Source: an uncultured Lachnoanaerobaculum sp. (GTDB taxonomy: Bacteria; Bacillota; Clostridia; Lachnospirales; Lachnospiraceae). From it: DNA of 13,500 nt. The position numbers and the translations under genes are program-made. Positions 6,453 through 13,475 of this stretch are shown here, one piece after another. A model generated the notes under the pieces. It was not told the origin of the DNA. It did not search any database and saw only the letters and a list, made by a program, of their open reading frames with translations. The DNA is taken from contig CAKAQP010000046.1 of NCBI GenBank assembly GCA_916720285.1, forward strand, positions 1 to 13,500, read 5' to 3'. Every line of letters begins with the position of its first letter. The stretch's first letter is position 1.

Positions 6453-6525
6453 AGCTGCTGACGGGACTCGGACCCGTGACCTCCTCACTACCAATGAGGT
6501 GCGCTACCACCTGTGCCACAGCAGC
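6453..6525 (-). tRNA. tRNA-Thr (anticodon GGU)
   Basis: The 73-nt minus-strand cloverleaf has acceptor stem GCTGCTG/CAGCAGC (6525-6519 with 6460-6454) and discriminator U (6453). The anticodon stem is CCTCA/TGAGG with loop TTGGTAG, giving GGU for the threonine codon ACC, and the T arm has CGGGTCCGAGTCCCG. The D stem GCAC/GCGC contains an A-C mismatch at the third pair. CCA is not encoded. Its promoter (6535-6563) and terminator (6421-6449) make it a single-gene unit. Confidence 0.96.
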
Positions 6526-6534
6526 ATCTAGGTA

Positions 6535-6563
6535 ATAGTAGCATAAACATAAATTGCTGTCAA
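6535..6563 (-). promoter_or_regulatory. Sigma-A promoter of tRNA-Thr
   Basis: On the minus strand there is a perfect -35 TTGACA (6563-6558), a 17-base spacer, and a -10 TACTAT (6540-6535). The predicted start is about 6528, only a few bases before the mature tRNA 5' end. Confidence 0.85.
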
Positions 6564-6605
6564 TATGATTTGAATACCCGACATTTACCTTGCAAAAAAG
6601 AATAG

Positions 6606-6637
6606 AAAAAGCCACGAGCTGCAACTCGTGGCTTTTT
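6606..6637 (-). terminator. Free-standing bidirectional Rho-independent terminator
   Basis: AAAAAGCCACGAG (6606-6618) and CTCGTGGCTTTTT (6625-6637) form a perfect 13-bp stem with a 6-base loop. Because the flanks are A5 and T5, it works on either strand. No known gene ends here: birA and tRNA-Thr already have their own terminators. The best use is as the 3' end of a minus-strand transcript from the promoter at 6684-6712. Confidence 0.88.
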
Positions 6638-6677
6638 CGTTTGTAACACTATGATTAAATATCTTTTCTCACTTGTT
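6606..6677 (-). ncRNA. Candidate small RNA, about 72 nt
   Basis: This is predicted from signals only: a minus-strand promoter TTGAAA-17-TATATT (6712-6684) with start near 6677, and the strong terminator ending at 6606. The span between has no plausible minus-strand coding frame and ends in the 13-bp hairpin with a U-tail, a common layout for trans-acting RNAs. I see no family signature. It could instead be a short untranslated by-product, or the hairpin could simply insulate the tRNA-Thr promoter. Confidence 0.35.
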
Positions 6678-6683
6678 ACATTT

Positions 6684-6712
6684 AATATACTACAAAAATT
6701 TATGTTTTTCAA
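6684..6712 (-). promoter_or_regulatory. Minus-strand promoter before the free-standing terminator
   Basis: -35 TTGAAA (6712-6707), an exact 17-base spacer, and a -10 TATATT (6689-6684), read on the minus strand. It is back to back with the plus-strand promoter at 6719-6746. No protein gene lies downstream before the terminator at 6606-6637. The region is AT-rich, so a chance match is possible. Confidence 0.5.
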
Positions 6713-6718
6713 TAGCCC

Positions 6719-6746
6719 TTGACTTTTCTCTCTCACATGCTACTCT
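6719..6746 (+). promoter_or_regulatory. Promoter of the minimal GNAT gene
   Basis: -35 TTGACT (6719-6724), a 16-base spacer, and a -10 TACTCT (6741-6746) preceded by TGC, which makes it an extended -10. The predicted start is about 25 bases before the ATG at 6778. Confidence 0.55.
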
Positions 6747-6777
6747 TTACTTAAATAATAAAAATATTGGAGGTACT

Positions 6778-7053
6778 ATGTTTAATATATCTGATAACAG
6801 AATATATATGAATGATGAAAACGGTAAAATGATTGCTGAAGTTACTTTCCCAAATTTGGATGATAACACAATAATTATAGACCATACATTTGTGGATGAC
6901 TCTCTGCGTGGTCAGGGAATTGCAGCAAAACTTATGCTTGAGGTCATAAACTATGCAAAATCAAATAATAAAAAAATAAAGGCTACATGTTCTTATGCGG
7001 TAAAATGGTTTGAGAAAAACAGAGATGAATACAAAGACCTTTATATAGGTTAA
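6778..7053 (+). CDS. Minimal GNAT-family acetyltransferase (YjdJ/NATD1-like)
   Basis: This 91-aa protein is the short GNAT type in which the fold is cut down to the acetyl-CoA-binding core. Seen in order are EVTFP (21-25), IIIDHTFVDDSLRGQGIA (32-49) with motif A RGQGIA at 44-49, and KIKATCSYAVKWFEKN (66-81), whose Cys71 and the earlier His36 are the conserved residues of this family. Bacterial and eukaryotic relatives bind CoA, but their acceptor is not established. The frame is open further upstream, to 6673, but GGAGGT (6769-6774) directly before this ATG and the family's normal start both support 6778. There is no terminator before the downstream regulator, so read-through into it is possible. 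Confidence 0.92.
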   Translation: MFNISDNRIYMNDENGKMIAEVTFPNLDDNTIIIDHTFVDDSLRGQGIAAKLMLEVINYAKSNNKKIKATCSYAVKWFEKNRDEYKDLYIG

Positions 7054-7098
7054 TATAAACTGTTACATCACTATTTTCATTTCTGTCTTATTATTTGC

Positions 7099-7127
7099 TT
7101 GATTTACCTATTACCTACCTGTATAAT
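7099..7127 (+). promoter_or_regulatory. Promoter of the Rrf2-family gene
   Basis: -35 TTGATT (7099-7104), a 17-base spacer, and a perfect -10 TATAAT (7122-7127). The predicted start is about 7134, leaving a leader of about 25 bases. Confidence 0.8.
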
Positions 7128-7130
7128 AGG
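7107..7130 (+). promoter_or_regulatory. Inverted repeat over the Rrf2 promoter, probable operator
   Basis: CCTATTA (7107-7113) and TAATAGG (7124-7130) are perfect 7-bp inverted arms 10 bases apart. They cover most of the spacer and all of the -10. A dimeric repressor bound here would block RNA polymerase, so autorepression by the following Rrf2 protein is the simplest reading. Partly overlapping it is a 7-bp direct repeat, TACCTAT then TACCTAC (7105-7118). Confidence 0.6.
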
Positions 7131-7158
7131 ATTATAAATTAAGGAGTAGGTGAATCAT

Positions 7159-7578
7159 ATGAAAATTTCAACAAAAGGGCGATATTCACTTCTTGTTATG
7201 ATTGATTTGACAGAAAATAAATCCGATGACTTTATACCATTACGTGACATTGCCAAAAGACAGGACATTTCAGAAAAGTACCTGGAAAGTATAATAAAAC
7301 TTCTTGTAAAGCATAAGCTTGTTGTAGGACTGCGCGGTAAAGGCGGCGGCTACAAACTAACCGGACATCCAAGTGATATCACTGTCGGTGAGGTACTTAG
7401 AATTGCAGAAGAAAATATAATGATTGATGATGAAGATACTGAAAGCATGTATCGTACAAGCGAATACCGCACTATTGATATGTGGAGTAACCTATCAAAA
7501 ATGATAAATGATTATTTTGATAACATTTCCATTGCCGATCTGATAGTAGAGGATCCCGGAAATGACTTTGTGATTTAA
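7159..7578 (+). CDS. Rrf2-family transcriptional regulator, CymR-like, no cysteines
   Basis: This 139-aa dimeric winged-helix repressor begins with the family signature MKISTKGRYSLLVMIDL. The helix-turn-helix lies at about 26-50 (PLRDIAKRQDISEKYLESIIKLL) and the wing at 58-67 (LRGKGGGYKL). A helix at about 75-86 is followed by a C-terminal dimerisation helix (about 105-123). The protein has no cysteine at all, so it cannot hold the Fe-S cluster of IscR or NsrR relatives through cysteines. It resembles CymR, the cysteine-metabolism repressor, which also lacks cluster ligands, but the signal sensed here is unknown. ATG 7159 is preferred because AGGTGA is five bases upstream and homologues start there; an in-frame GTG at 7150 sits too close to AAGGAG. 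Tandem terminators follow. Confidence 0.93.
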   Translation: MKISTKGRYSLLVMIDLTENKSDDFIPLRDIAKRQDISEKYLESIIKLLVKHKLVVGLRGKGGGYKLTGHPSDITVGEVLRIAEENIMIDDEDTESMYRTSEYRTIDMWSNLSKMINDYFDNISIADLIVEDPGNDFVI

Positions 7579-7613
7579 CATATCAACTCACATCTGATAA
7601 TTTTAAACTAATA

Positions 7614-7647
7614 ACTGTCAAAATCTTTATAGGTCTTGACAGTTTTT
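7614..7647 (+). terminator. First terminator after the Rrf2 gene
   Basis: ACTGTCAA (7614-7621) pairs perfectly with TTGACAGT (7636-7643) around a 14-base loop and is followed by five T (7643-7647). The loop is larger than usual, so it is probably the weaker of the two. Confidence 0.65.
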
Positions 7648-7653
7648 AAATTT

Positions 7654-7683
7654 ACTATCCAACTTTGCTTGGATAGTTTTTTT
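7654..7683 (+). terminator. Second terminator after the Rrf2 gene
   Basis: ACTATCCAA (7654-7662) and TTGGATAGT (7669-7677) form a perfect 9-bp stem with a 6-base loop, followed by seven T (7677-7683). It separates the Rrf2 transcript from the ABC transporter operon. Confidence 0.9.
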
Positions 7684-7697
7684 ATTTTCCACCTTTC

Positions 7698-7726
7698 TTG
7701 TCTAAAATAGGTTATATTTTTAATAT
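7698..7726 (+). promoter_or_regulatory. Possible promoter of the ABC transporter operon
   Basis: TTGTCT (7698-7703), a 17-base spacer, and TAATAT (7721-7726) give a start near 7733. A weaker alternative has -10 TATAAA further downstream (about 7740). Both are imperfect, as expected for an operon that may need activation by its own response regulator. Confidence 0.4.
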
Positions 7727-7780
7727 AAAACTGCTAAACTATAAACAAACATATAGTTCGTAATTTTCAGGAGGAAAAGA

Positions 7781-8881
7781 ATGAAAAAGATACTAAAAGC
7801 CGCTTTATTATGCTCAGTTCTGTCTTTTGGCCTCATGGCCTGCTCCGGCAGTAAGCCTGAGGAAAAAACAGAAAAAAGCGAAACTTCAGCTACCGAAACA
7901 ACAAAAGCAGCTGAAAAATCTGAGAACTCTCAAGAAGAAAAAGTTCTGGTTGTTTATACAGCAAGAAGTGAGGCACTTAACAATGCAGTTATACCGGAAT
8001 TTGAGAATGCAACAGGTATTAAAGTCGAAGTAGTTGTTGCAGGTACAGGTGAATTGTTAAAGAGAGCTCAATCAGAAAAGGAAAATCCACTTGGTGATAT
8101 CTTTTGGGCGGCAGATCAAACAATGCTCTCTTCTTCAAAAGAATTGTTTGAAGAATATGTGTCATCCGAAAATGACAATATGATAGAGCCTGCTAGAAAC
8201 ACCACCGGATATTTCACACCGGCCTTTGCCGATCCTACAGTTATGATTGTCAATAAGGATTTAGCCGGAGATATGAAAATCGAAGGATTTGCTGATTTAC
8301 TAAATCCTGAACTTAAAGGAAAGATTGCTTTCGGTGACCCGGTTAACTCAAGTTCAGCTTTCCAATCATTGATGGCAATGCTCTACGGTATGGGAAAAGA
8401 CCAAGATCCACTCTCTGATGAGTCTTGGGCTTATGTTGATAAGTTCTTACAGAATTTAGACGGTAAGATGTGCAACAGTTCCAGTCAGGTTTATAAAGGA
8501 GTTGCAGAAGGTGAGTACATTGTAGGTTTGACTTGGGAAGATCCTGCTGCAAGCTATGTAAAAGACGGAGCTCCGGTAGAGGTTGTATTCCCTAAAGAGG
8601 GAGCTATTTTCCCGGGAGAATCAGTACAGATTTTGAAAAACTGCAAGCATCCGGAAAATGCAAAAAAATTTGTTGATTTTATGTTGTCTGAGCAAGTACA
8701 GTCTTATGTCGGTCAGAACTTGACCGTTAGACCATTAAGAGCAGATGTGAAATTAGCGGATTACATGAAACCACAATCAGAGATCAAGTTATTTGATAAA
8801 TATGATGAAGGCTGGGTTGCTGAACATAAGACTGAGATCACTACCATGTTCACAGAGCATATAGAAAGTTCAATGAACTAA
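7781..8881 (+). CDS. ABC transporter substrate-binding lipoprotein, AfuA/FutA-like
   Basis: This 366-aa solute receptor of an importer is anchored by a lipobox, LMAC, with the acylated Cys at residue 21. A Glu/Lys/Thr/Ser-rich linker runs from 22 to about 53. The binding domain then opens with KVLVVYTARSEALNNAVIPEFENATGIKV (54-82), the pattern of the iron/sugar-phosphate receptor family. Other landmarks are GDIFWAADQ (105-113), PTVMIVNKD (152-160), KIAFGDPVNSSSA (181-193) and EGEYIVGLTWEDPAASYVKDGAPV (243-266). In ferric-iron receptors a Tyr-Tyr pair stands near the last block; here Trp252-Glu253-Asp254 do, so iron is unlikely. AfuA and HptA relatives bind or sense sugar phosphates, which fits better with the sensor kinase downstream, though the ligand remains inferred. 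AGGAGG lies upstream of the ATG. Confidence 0.93.
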   Translation: MKKILKAALLCSVLSFGLMACSGSKPEEKTEKSETSATETTKAAEKSENSQEEKVLVVYTARSEALNNAVIPEFENATGIKVEVVVAGTGELLKRAQSEKENPLGDIFWAADQTMLSSSKELFEEYVSSENDNMIEPARNTTGYFTPAFADPTVMIVNKDLAGDMKIEGFADLLNPELKGKIAFGDPVNSSSAFQSLMAMLYGMGKDQDPLSDESWAYVDKFLQNLDGKMCNSSSQVYKGVAEGEYIVGLTWEDPAASYVKDGAPVEVVFPKEGAIFPGESVQILKNCKHPENAKKFVDFMLSEQVQSYVGQNLTVRPLRADVKLADYMKPQSEIKLFDKYDEGWVAEHKTEITTMFTEHIESSMN

Positions 8882-8926
8882 GGATAGAATTTATCAAATA
8901 TAAAATTAAAAACAAAAAGTGGGTTG

Positions 8927-8979
8927 AAGGGCTGTTGCAGTAAGGGAAAACTTTATCTCTAAAAGCATCAAGCCCTTTT
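8927..8979 (+). other. Intercistronic stem-loop between receptor and ATPase genes
   Basis: AAGGGCT plus GTTGC (8927-8938) pairs with GCATC and AGCCCTT (8965-8977), with one mismatch and one bulged A, around a 26-base loop that can form a small hairpin of its own. A T-rich but interrupted tail follows (TTTTACC, TTTA). It is probably a partial terminator or 3' stabiliser that leaves more receptor than ATPase message. Confidence 0.5.
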
Positions 8980-9000
8980 ACCTTTATTTAGGAGAAAAAT

Positions 9001-10092
9001 ATGAGTGTAGCAATTAATATTGAGAACGTGGTTAAAAGATTCGGAAAAGATACAATTATAAACGGTTTATCACTAAATATAAAAGAGGGTGAGTTTTTTA
9101 CACTTCTCGGACCCTCCGGCTGTGGAAAAACAACTCTGTTACGAATGATTATCGGTTTTAATTCCATTGAAGGCGGAGAAATAAGGCTTGATGAAAAGCT
9201 TATTAATAATATTCCTACCAATAAAAGAAATATGGGTATGGTTTTTCAAAATTATGCCATCTTTCCACATATGTCAGTAAAAGATAATGTAGCCTTTGGT
9301 TTAAAACGCAAGAAAATAAGTAAACAGGAAATTGAGGAAAAGGTAAACGAAATTCTAAAAATAGTTAAAATCGATCACTTAAAAGACAGAATGCCTGTAA
9401 AGCTCTCCGGTGGGCAGCAACAAAGAGTTGCTCTTGCCAGAGCAATCGTCATACATCCTGAAGTCCTGTTGATGGATGAGCCTCTAAGTAATTTGGATGC
9501 AAAGCTCAGAGTTGAAATGAGAAATGCCATTAAACGTATTCAGCAACAGATCGGAATTACAACCGTTTATGTTACACATGATCAGGAAGAGGCACTTGCA
9601 GTATCAGACAGAATAGCTGTTATGAACGGAGGTGTTATACAGCAAATAGACACACCTAAGAGAATTTATCAAAGACCGTCAAATACATTTGTAGCAACTT
9701 TTATCGGACAATCGAATATTTTGGACGGTTATGTAATTAAAAATCAATCCGAACAAGGAATCAAGATTTTTGATGCATTTTTTGCAATGGACAATCTGTC
9801 TGAAGAATGTACAGACATGGAAGAGGTCAGTGTTTCAATACGTCCTGAGGAATTTATCTTAAGCAGAGATAATAAGGACGGAATCAAGGGTGTAATTAAG
9901 AGCAGTGTCTTTTTGGGAATCAACACCAACTATTTTATAGAGCTTGAAAACGGCAAAGAGGTAGAATTAATTCAGGCCTCTGATGCATTTGAAGCTATAC
10001 CTGATGGCAGCACCGTCTATTTAAAGTTACAGACTGAAAAGATTAATGTATTTACTGGTGACGGTACAAGAAATTTGATCAAGGGGGTGTAA
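9001..10092 (+). CDS. ABC transporter ATP-binding protein (AfuC/FbpC/PotA type)
   Basis: This 363-aa ATPase energises the importer from the cytosolic face. Walker A is GPSGCGKTT (37-45), the Q-loop glutamine is Gln83 (MVFQNYAIFPHMSV), the signature is LSGGQQQR (135-142), Walker B is VLLMDEP (155-161), the D-loop is SNLDAK and the switch histidine is His193 (YVTHDQEEA). After about residue 235 comes a TOBE-type regulatory region (IRPEEFILS and VFLGINTNYFIELENGKEVE), as in the iron, polyamine and sugar-phosphate importer ATPases. No catalytic residue is missing. AGGAG sits seven bases before the ATG. The permease gene starts one base after the stop codon, so the two are tightly coupled. Confidence 0.96.
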   Translation: MSVAINIENVVKRFGKDTIINGLSLNIKEGEFFTLLGPSGCGKTTLLRMIIGFNSIEGGEIRLDEKLINNIPTNKRNMGMVFQNYAIFPHMSVKDNVAFGLKRKKISKQEIEEKVNEILKIVKIDHLKDRMPVKLSGGQQQRVALARAIVIHPEVLLMDEPLSNLDAKLRVEMRNAIKRIQQQIGITTVYVTHDQEEALAVSDRIAVMNGGVIQQIDTPKRIYQRPSNTFVATFIGQSNILDGYVIKNQSEQGIKIFDAFFAMDNLSEECTDMEEVSVSIRPEEFILSRDNKDGIKGVIKSSVFLGINTNYFIELENGKEVELIQASDAFEAIPDGSTVYLKLQTEKINVFTGDGTRNLIKGV

Positions 10093-10093
10093 T

Positions 10094-11758
10094 ATGAACG
10101 GTATAAAAGAAAAGAAGCTGAATATATGGAGTGTATCTACCTTCGTTATTCTGGCTTTCGCTGTTTTATTCATTATTTATCCCTTAGTTTTGATTTTATA
10201 TAAAAGTGTAATTTCAGGTTCCGGAAATTTAAGCTTTGCTTATTTTACTAAGTTTTTTCAAAAAAAATATTATTGGAGCACCTTAATAAACAGTTTCAAG
10301 GTAACTATTGTGGCAACTGTAATATCTACTCTCCTTGGATTGATGATGGCTTATTTACTGCGTTCCATAGTGATTGCCGGAAATAAATATTTAAATATAA
10401 TGATTGTCATGTCATATTTATCCCCTCCGTTTATCGGAGCATATGCATGGATACAGTTACTTGGAAGAAACGGATTTATAACCAGAATTTTAAATACCTT
10501 TTTGCCTGTGAAATTTACCGGAATATACGGCTTTGCAGGTATTGTGTTGGTTTTTTCTCTTCAATCGTTTCCGCTTGTTTATATGTATACCTCCGGCGCT
10601 CTTAAAAGCCTTGATAACTCTTTAGTTGAAGCTGCTGAAAGTCTTGGCTGTAATCTATGGGACAGAGTAAGACTTATTATCGTACCTTTGGTAACACCTA
10701 CACTACTGGCAAGTTCTTTGCTTGTGTTTATGCGAGTTTTCTCTGATTTTGGAACTCCAATGCTTATCGGAGAGGGTTATAAGACTTTTCCGGTTATGAT
10801 TTACGGTCAATTTATGGGCGAAGTCAGCACAGATGATCATTTCGCAGCGGCATTATGTGTAATCATTATAGGTATTACCCTGTTTCTATTTTTCCTGCAG
10901 CGTTTTTTAAGTGCCAAATTTACTTATTCCATGACAGCACTAAAGCCTATGGAAGCAGTTAAAATCAGCGGTATTAAAAATATTCTTATACATCTTTTGG
11001 TGTATGGTATAGTATTTGTAGCAATTCTTCCACAGCTGACGGTTATCACCACATCATTTTTAAAAACAGGAAGCGGCGGACTTTATACCGGAGGTTTTAC
11101 ATTGGAAAATTACTACAACACTCTTCTATCAAAAAATAATAATTCAGCTATTTTAAATACCTATCTTTTCGGTTTTATAGCAATAGTTATTGTTGTGGTC
11201 TTCGGTATCATAATTGCATACTTAAGCGCCAGAAAACGTTCATTTTTTACATCTACACTTGATACATTGACCATGTTGCCCTACATTATACCGGGCTCTG
11301 TATTGGGTATATCCTTTTTATACGGCTTTAACTCAAAACCTCTATTACTTAGCGGAACCGCCATTTTAATGATTATTTCATTATCTGTCAGACGTATGCC
11401 TTATACGATTCGTTCAAGTAACGCTATTATCGGTCAAATAAGTCCAAGTGTCGAGGAGGCGGCTGTAAGTTTGGGCTGTAATGAACTTCAATCATTTTTA
11501 AAAATTACTGTACCGATGATGTTAACAGGTGTGTTATCCGGAGCTATTATGAGTTGGGTCACATTAATAAGTGAACTCAGTTCTTCCATTATTTTGTATA
11601 CCAGTAAAACACAGACATTGACAGTTGCAATTTATGCAGAAGTTATCAGAAGCAGTTTCGGTAATGCCGCTGCCTATTCTACAATACTGACAGTTACCAG
11701 CATTGTATCATTGCTGATTTTCTTTAAGATCAGCGGTAAAAGTGATATAAGTATTTAA
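10094..11758 (+). CDS. ABC transporter permease, two fused membrane domains (AfuB/FbpB-like)
   Basis: This 554-aa integral membrane protein has about 12 hydrophobic segments arranged as two similar halves, so one chain supplies both membrane domains of the importer. Each half carries an EAA loop that docks onto the ATPase: EAAESLGCNLWDRVRLIIVP (179-198) and EAAVSLGCNELQSFLKITVP (455-474). Such tandem permeases are typical of the FbpB/AfuB/PhnV-like family. The gene begins one base after the ATPase stop, using AAGGGGG inside the end of that gene. Only 19 bases separate it from the sensor kinase, which argues that transport and sensing are one unit. Confidence 0.95.
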   Translation: MNGIKEKKLNIWSVSTFVILAFAVLFIIYPLVLILYKSVISGSGNLSFAYFTKFFQKKYYWSTLINSFKVTIVATVISTLLGLMMAYLLRSIVIAGNKYLNIMIVMSYLSPPFIGAYAWIQLLGRNGFITRILNTFLPVKFTGIYGFAGIVLVFSLQSFPLVYMYTSGALKSLDNSLVEAAESLGCNLWDRVRLIIVPLVTPTLLASSLLVFMRVFSDFGTPMLIGEGYKTFPVMIYGQFMGEVSTDDHFAAALCVIIIGITLFLFFLQRFLSAKFTYSMTALKPMEAVKISGIKNILIHLLVYGIVFVAILPQLTVITTSFLKTGSGGLYTGGFTLENYYNTLLSKNNNSAILNTYLFGFIAIVIVVVFGIIIAYLSARKRSFFTSTLDTLTMLPYIIPGSVLGISFLYGFNSKPLLLSGTAILMIISLSVRRMPYTIRSSNAIIGQISPSVEEAAVSLGCNELQSFLKITVPMMLTGVLSGAIMSWVTLISELSSSIILYTSKTQTLTVAIYAEVIRSSFGNAAAYSTILTVTSIVSLLIFFKISGKSDISI

Positions 11759-11777
11759 TTATTTACGGAGGGAAAGA

Positions 11778-13475
11778 ATGAAAAGCATTACATATAAAAA
11801 ATATATAGAGTATTCCTTTTTAAGGTATGCCTTATCCATTATTGTTATATTATTTATTATGATGATAGTCTTTCTCTCCGTTAATTTTAAAGTAATTGAA
11901 AATCTTGAAAATAAAAAGAATACTCAAAAGCTGTTACAAGTACTTGAAAAACAGTTTTCAGTTTATGATTCTGAACTGGAGAATTTGTCTGCAGATGAAG
12001 ATATTATCAGGCTTTTATCAGGTGGTGACTACAGCAAACTAAGTAAAGTTAATCAAACTCTATATAACTTTGTTAATGCTCAAAATTTAAAGGCAAATTT
12101 TATTTTACTGGATAAGGACCTACATATCATCTCATCCAATTTATTTGAAAACAATAAAGAGCTGTTTTTGGAGAGCCGTGTATTGGAAAAGATTAAAGCC
12201 GCTCCTTTAAATCACACCTATATTACCCCAAGCCGAATGAATTATGACTATGAACAGGAATCAAGCCTGGTATTTGCCCATGCAATCATGGACGGTAAAG
12301 AAACGGTTGGATACCTGTTTTTTGATGTTTTAAGTAAGGATTTTGAATATTTGTTTATGCGCTCTCCCATAGACAGTATTGTGTTAACTGACAGATATGA
12401 TCATATTATTTTTTATACCGGAAAAAGAAATGCGGATTTAACCTTAAAATATCCTGCAGATAAATATATGGATACCTTTTCGAAAGACAGTGATATTGAA
12501 ATCAACGGTACAAGATATCAAGGACATATTAATACCTTTATTGACGGTAAATTCACATTATATACAATGTTCTCAAAAGAGATCCAAAGACGCTCTTTTT
12601 ATTACAGTATATTATTTATCATATTATCAGCACTTATAATGCTTTTTATGATTCCATATATTACCAAACGTATTTCCGAAAAAAATGTATCTGCTATTGA
12701 AGAACTTATTATATTGACTGATCAAATGAGTAAAGGAAAGAGAGCGGATAATCCGATTATATTTGAAGAATTTAATAAGCTTCTCTCATCATTTGATACG
12801 ATATTGGCAGAAAAAGAAACTTTAATAAAAAACAATTTCGAGCTTTCGGAAAGAAAGCGTATTATGGAAATCAAGCAACTTGAAGAACAATTTAACCCAC
12901 ATTTTTTATTTAATATCCTCGAAACTTTAAAGTATCAAATCATGATTGACAAAGAAAAAGCGGTAGAAATGGTATTGGCATTTGCAGGATTAATGCGTTA
13001 TAGTATTTATTATGGAAGTACTGTTGTAGCACTTGGAACAGATATTGAATACATTAACGACTATCTTATGCTGCAAAAACTACGTTACAACAGACGTTTG
13101 ACTTATAGTATTGATATACCCGATGAATTACAGGACTGTTTGATACCTAAGCTTTTATTGCAGCCTATTGTTGAAAACTCTCTTTCTCACGGTTTAATAG
13201 ATACGATTCATATAAAGATTGCAGCAAAACACAAGGATGATATACTGATTATATCGGTAGAGGATAATGGCAGGGGTATTGATTCCGCTAATTTACAAGT
13301 GCTCCGAGACAATCTGGAAAAAGAGTCCATTTACAAAGAGCATATAGGTTTATATAATTCTCACAGAGTTATTAAATTACTTTACGGAAGCCAATATGGC
13401 CTTGAAATAGATAGTTGTCATGGAACAGTGGTAAACATTAGATTGCCTTTTACATTGGAGAGTGAGGATGAATAA
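11778..13475 (+). CDS. YesM/LytS-type sensor histidine kinase
   Basis: This 565-aa membrane kinase has a first membrane helix at about 17-36 and an extracellular sensing region at about 37-274, probably a Cache-like double fold (LKANFILLDKDLHIISSNLF at 104-123 and DSIVLTDRYDHIIFYTG at 199-215). A second membrane helix follows at about 275-296 and a HAMP-like helix after it. The phosphoacceptor is His375 in QLEEQFNPHFLFNILETLKY (367-386), the mark of the His_kinase family. The ATP-binding domain has its N-box at LLQPIVENSLSHG (460-472), its G1 box at VEDNGRGI (494-501) and its G2 region at HIGLYNSHRV (522-531). GGAGGG lies five bases before the ATG. The response regulator overlaps its 3' end by eight bases. 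The kinase presumably reads the same compound as the receptor, directly or through the loaded receptor. Confidence 0.95.
   Translation: MKSITYKKYIEYSFLRYALSIIVILFIMMIVFLSVNFKVIENLENKKNTQKLLQVLEKQFSVYDSELENLSADEDIIRLLSGGDYSKLSKVNQTLYNFVNAQNLKANFILLDKDLHIISSNLFENNKELFLESRVLEKIKAAPLNHTYITPSRMNYDYEQESSLVFAHAIMDGKETVGYLFFDVLSKDFEYLFMRSPIDSIVLTDRYDHIIFYTGKRNADLTLKYPADKYMDTFSKDSDIEINGTRYQGHINTFIDGKFTLYTMFSKEIQRRSFYYSILFIILSALIMLFMIPYITKRISEKNVSAIEELIILTDQMSKGKRADNPIIFEEFNKLLSSFDTILAEKETLIKNNFELSERKRIMEIKQLEEQFNPHFLFNILETLKYQIMIDKEKAVEMVLAFAGLMRYSIYYGSTVVALGTDIEYINDYLMLQKLRYNRRLTYSIDIPDELQDCLIPKLLLQPIVENSLSHGLIDTIHIKIAAKHKDDILIISVEDNGRGIDSANLQVLRDNLEKESIYKEHIGLYNSHRVIKLLYGSQYGLEIDSCHGTVVNIRLPFTLESEDE

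Noticed and set aside
6373..6624. Minus-strand open frame of 83 codons
   Set aside because: It runs through tRNA-Thr, its terminator and its promoter, so it is not a protein gene.
6673..6777. N-terminal extension of the 91-aa acetyltransferase
   Set aside because: The extra residues are unlike the family, would start in the divergent promoter region, and lack a ribosome site, whereas GGAGGT precedes 6778.
7827..8033. Lys/Gln-rich open frame of 68 codons inside the receptor gene
   Set aside because: It is a frame-shifted reading of the Glu/Lys/Thr-rich linker of the lipoprotein and has no start signals of its own.
7781..11758. Calling the transporter a ferric-iron importer
   Set aside because: Family names suggest it, but the Tyr-Tyr iron ligands are absent at the expected place in the receptor and the linked sensor system points elsewhere. 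Iron is not fully excluded.
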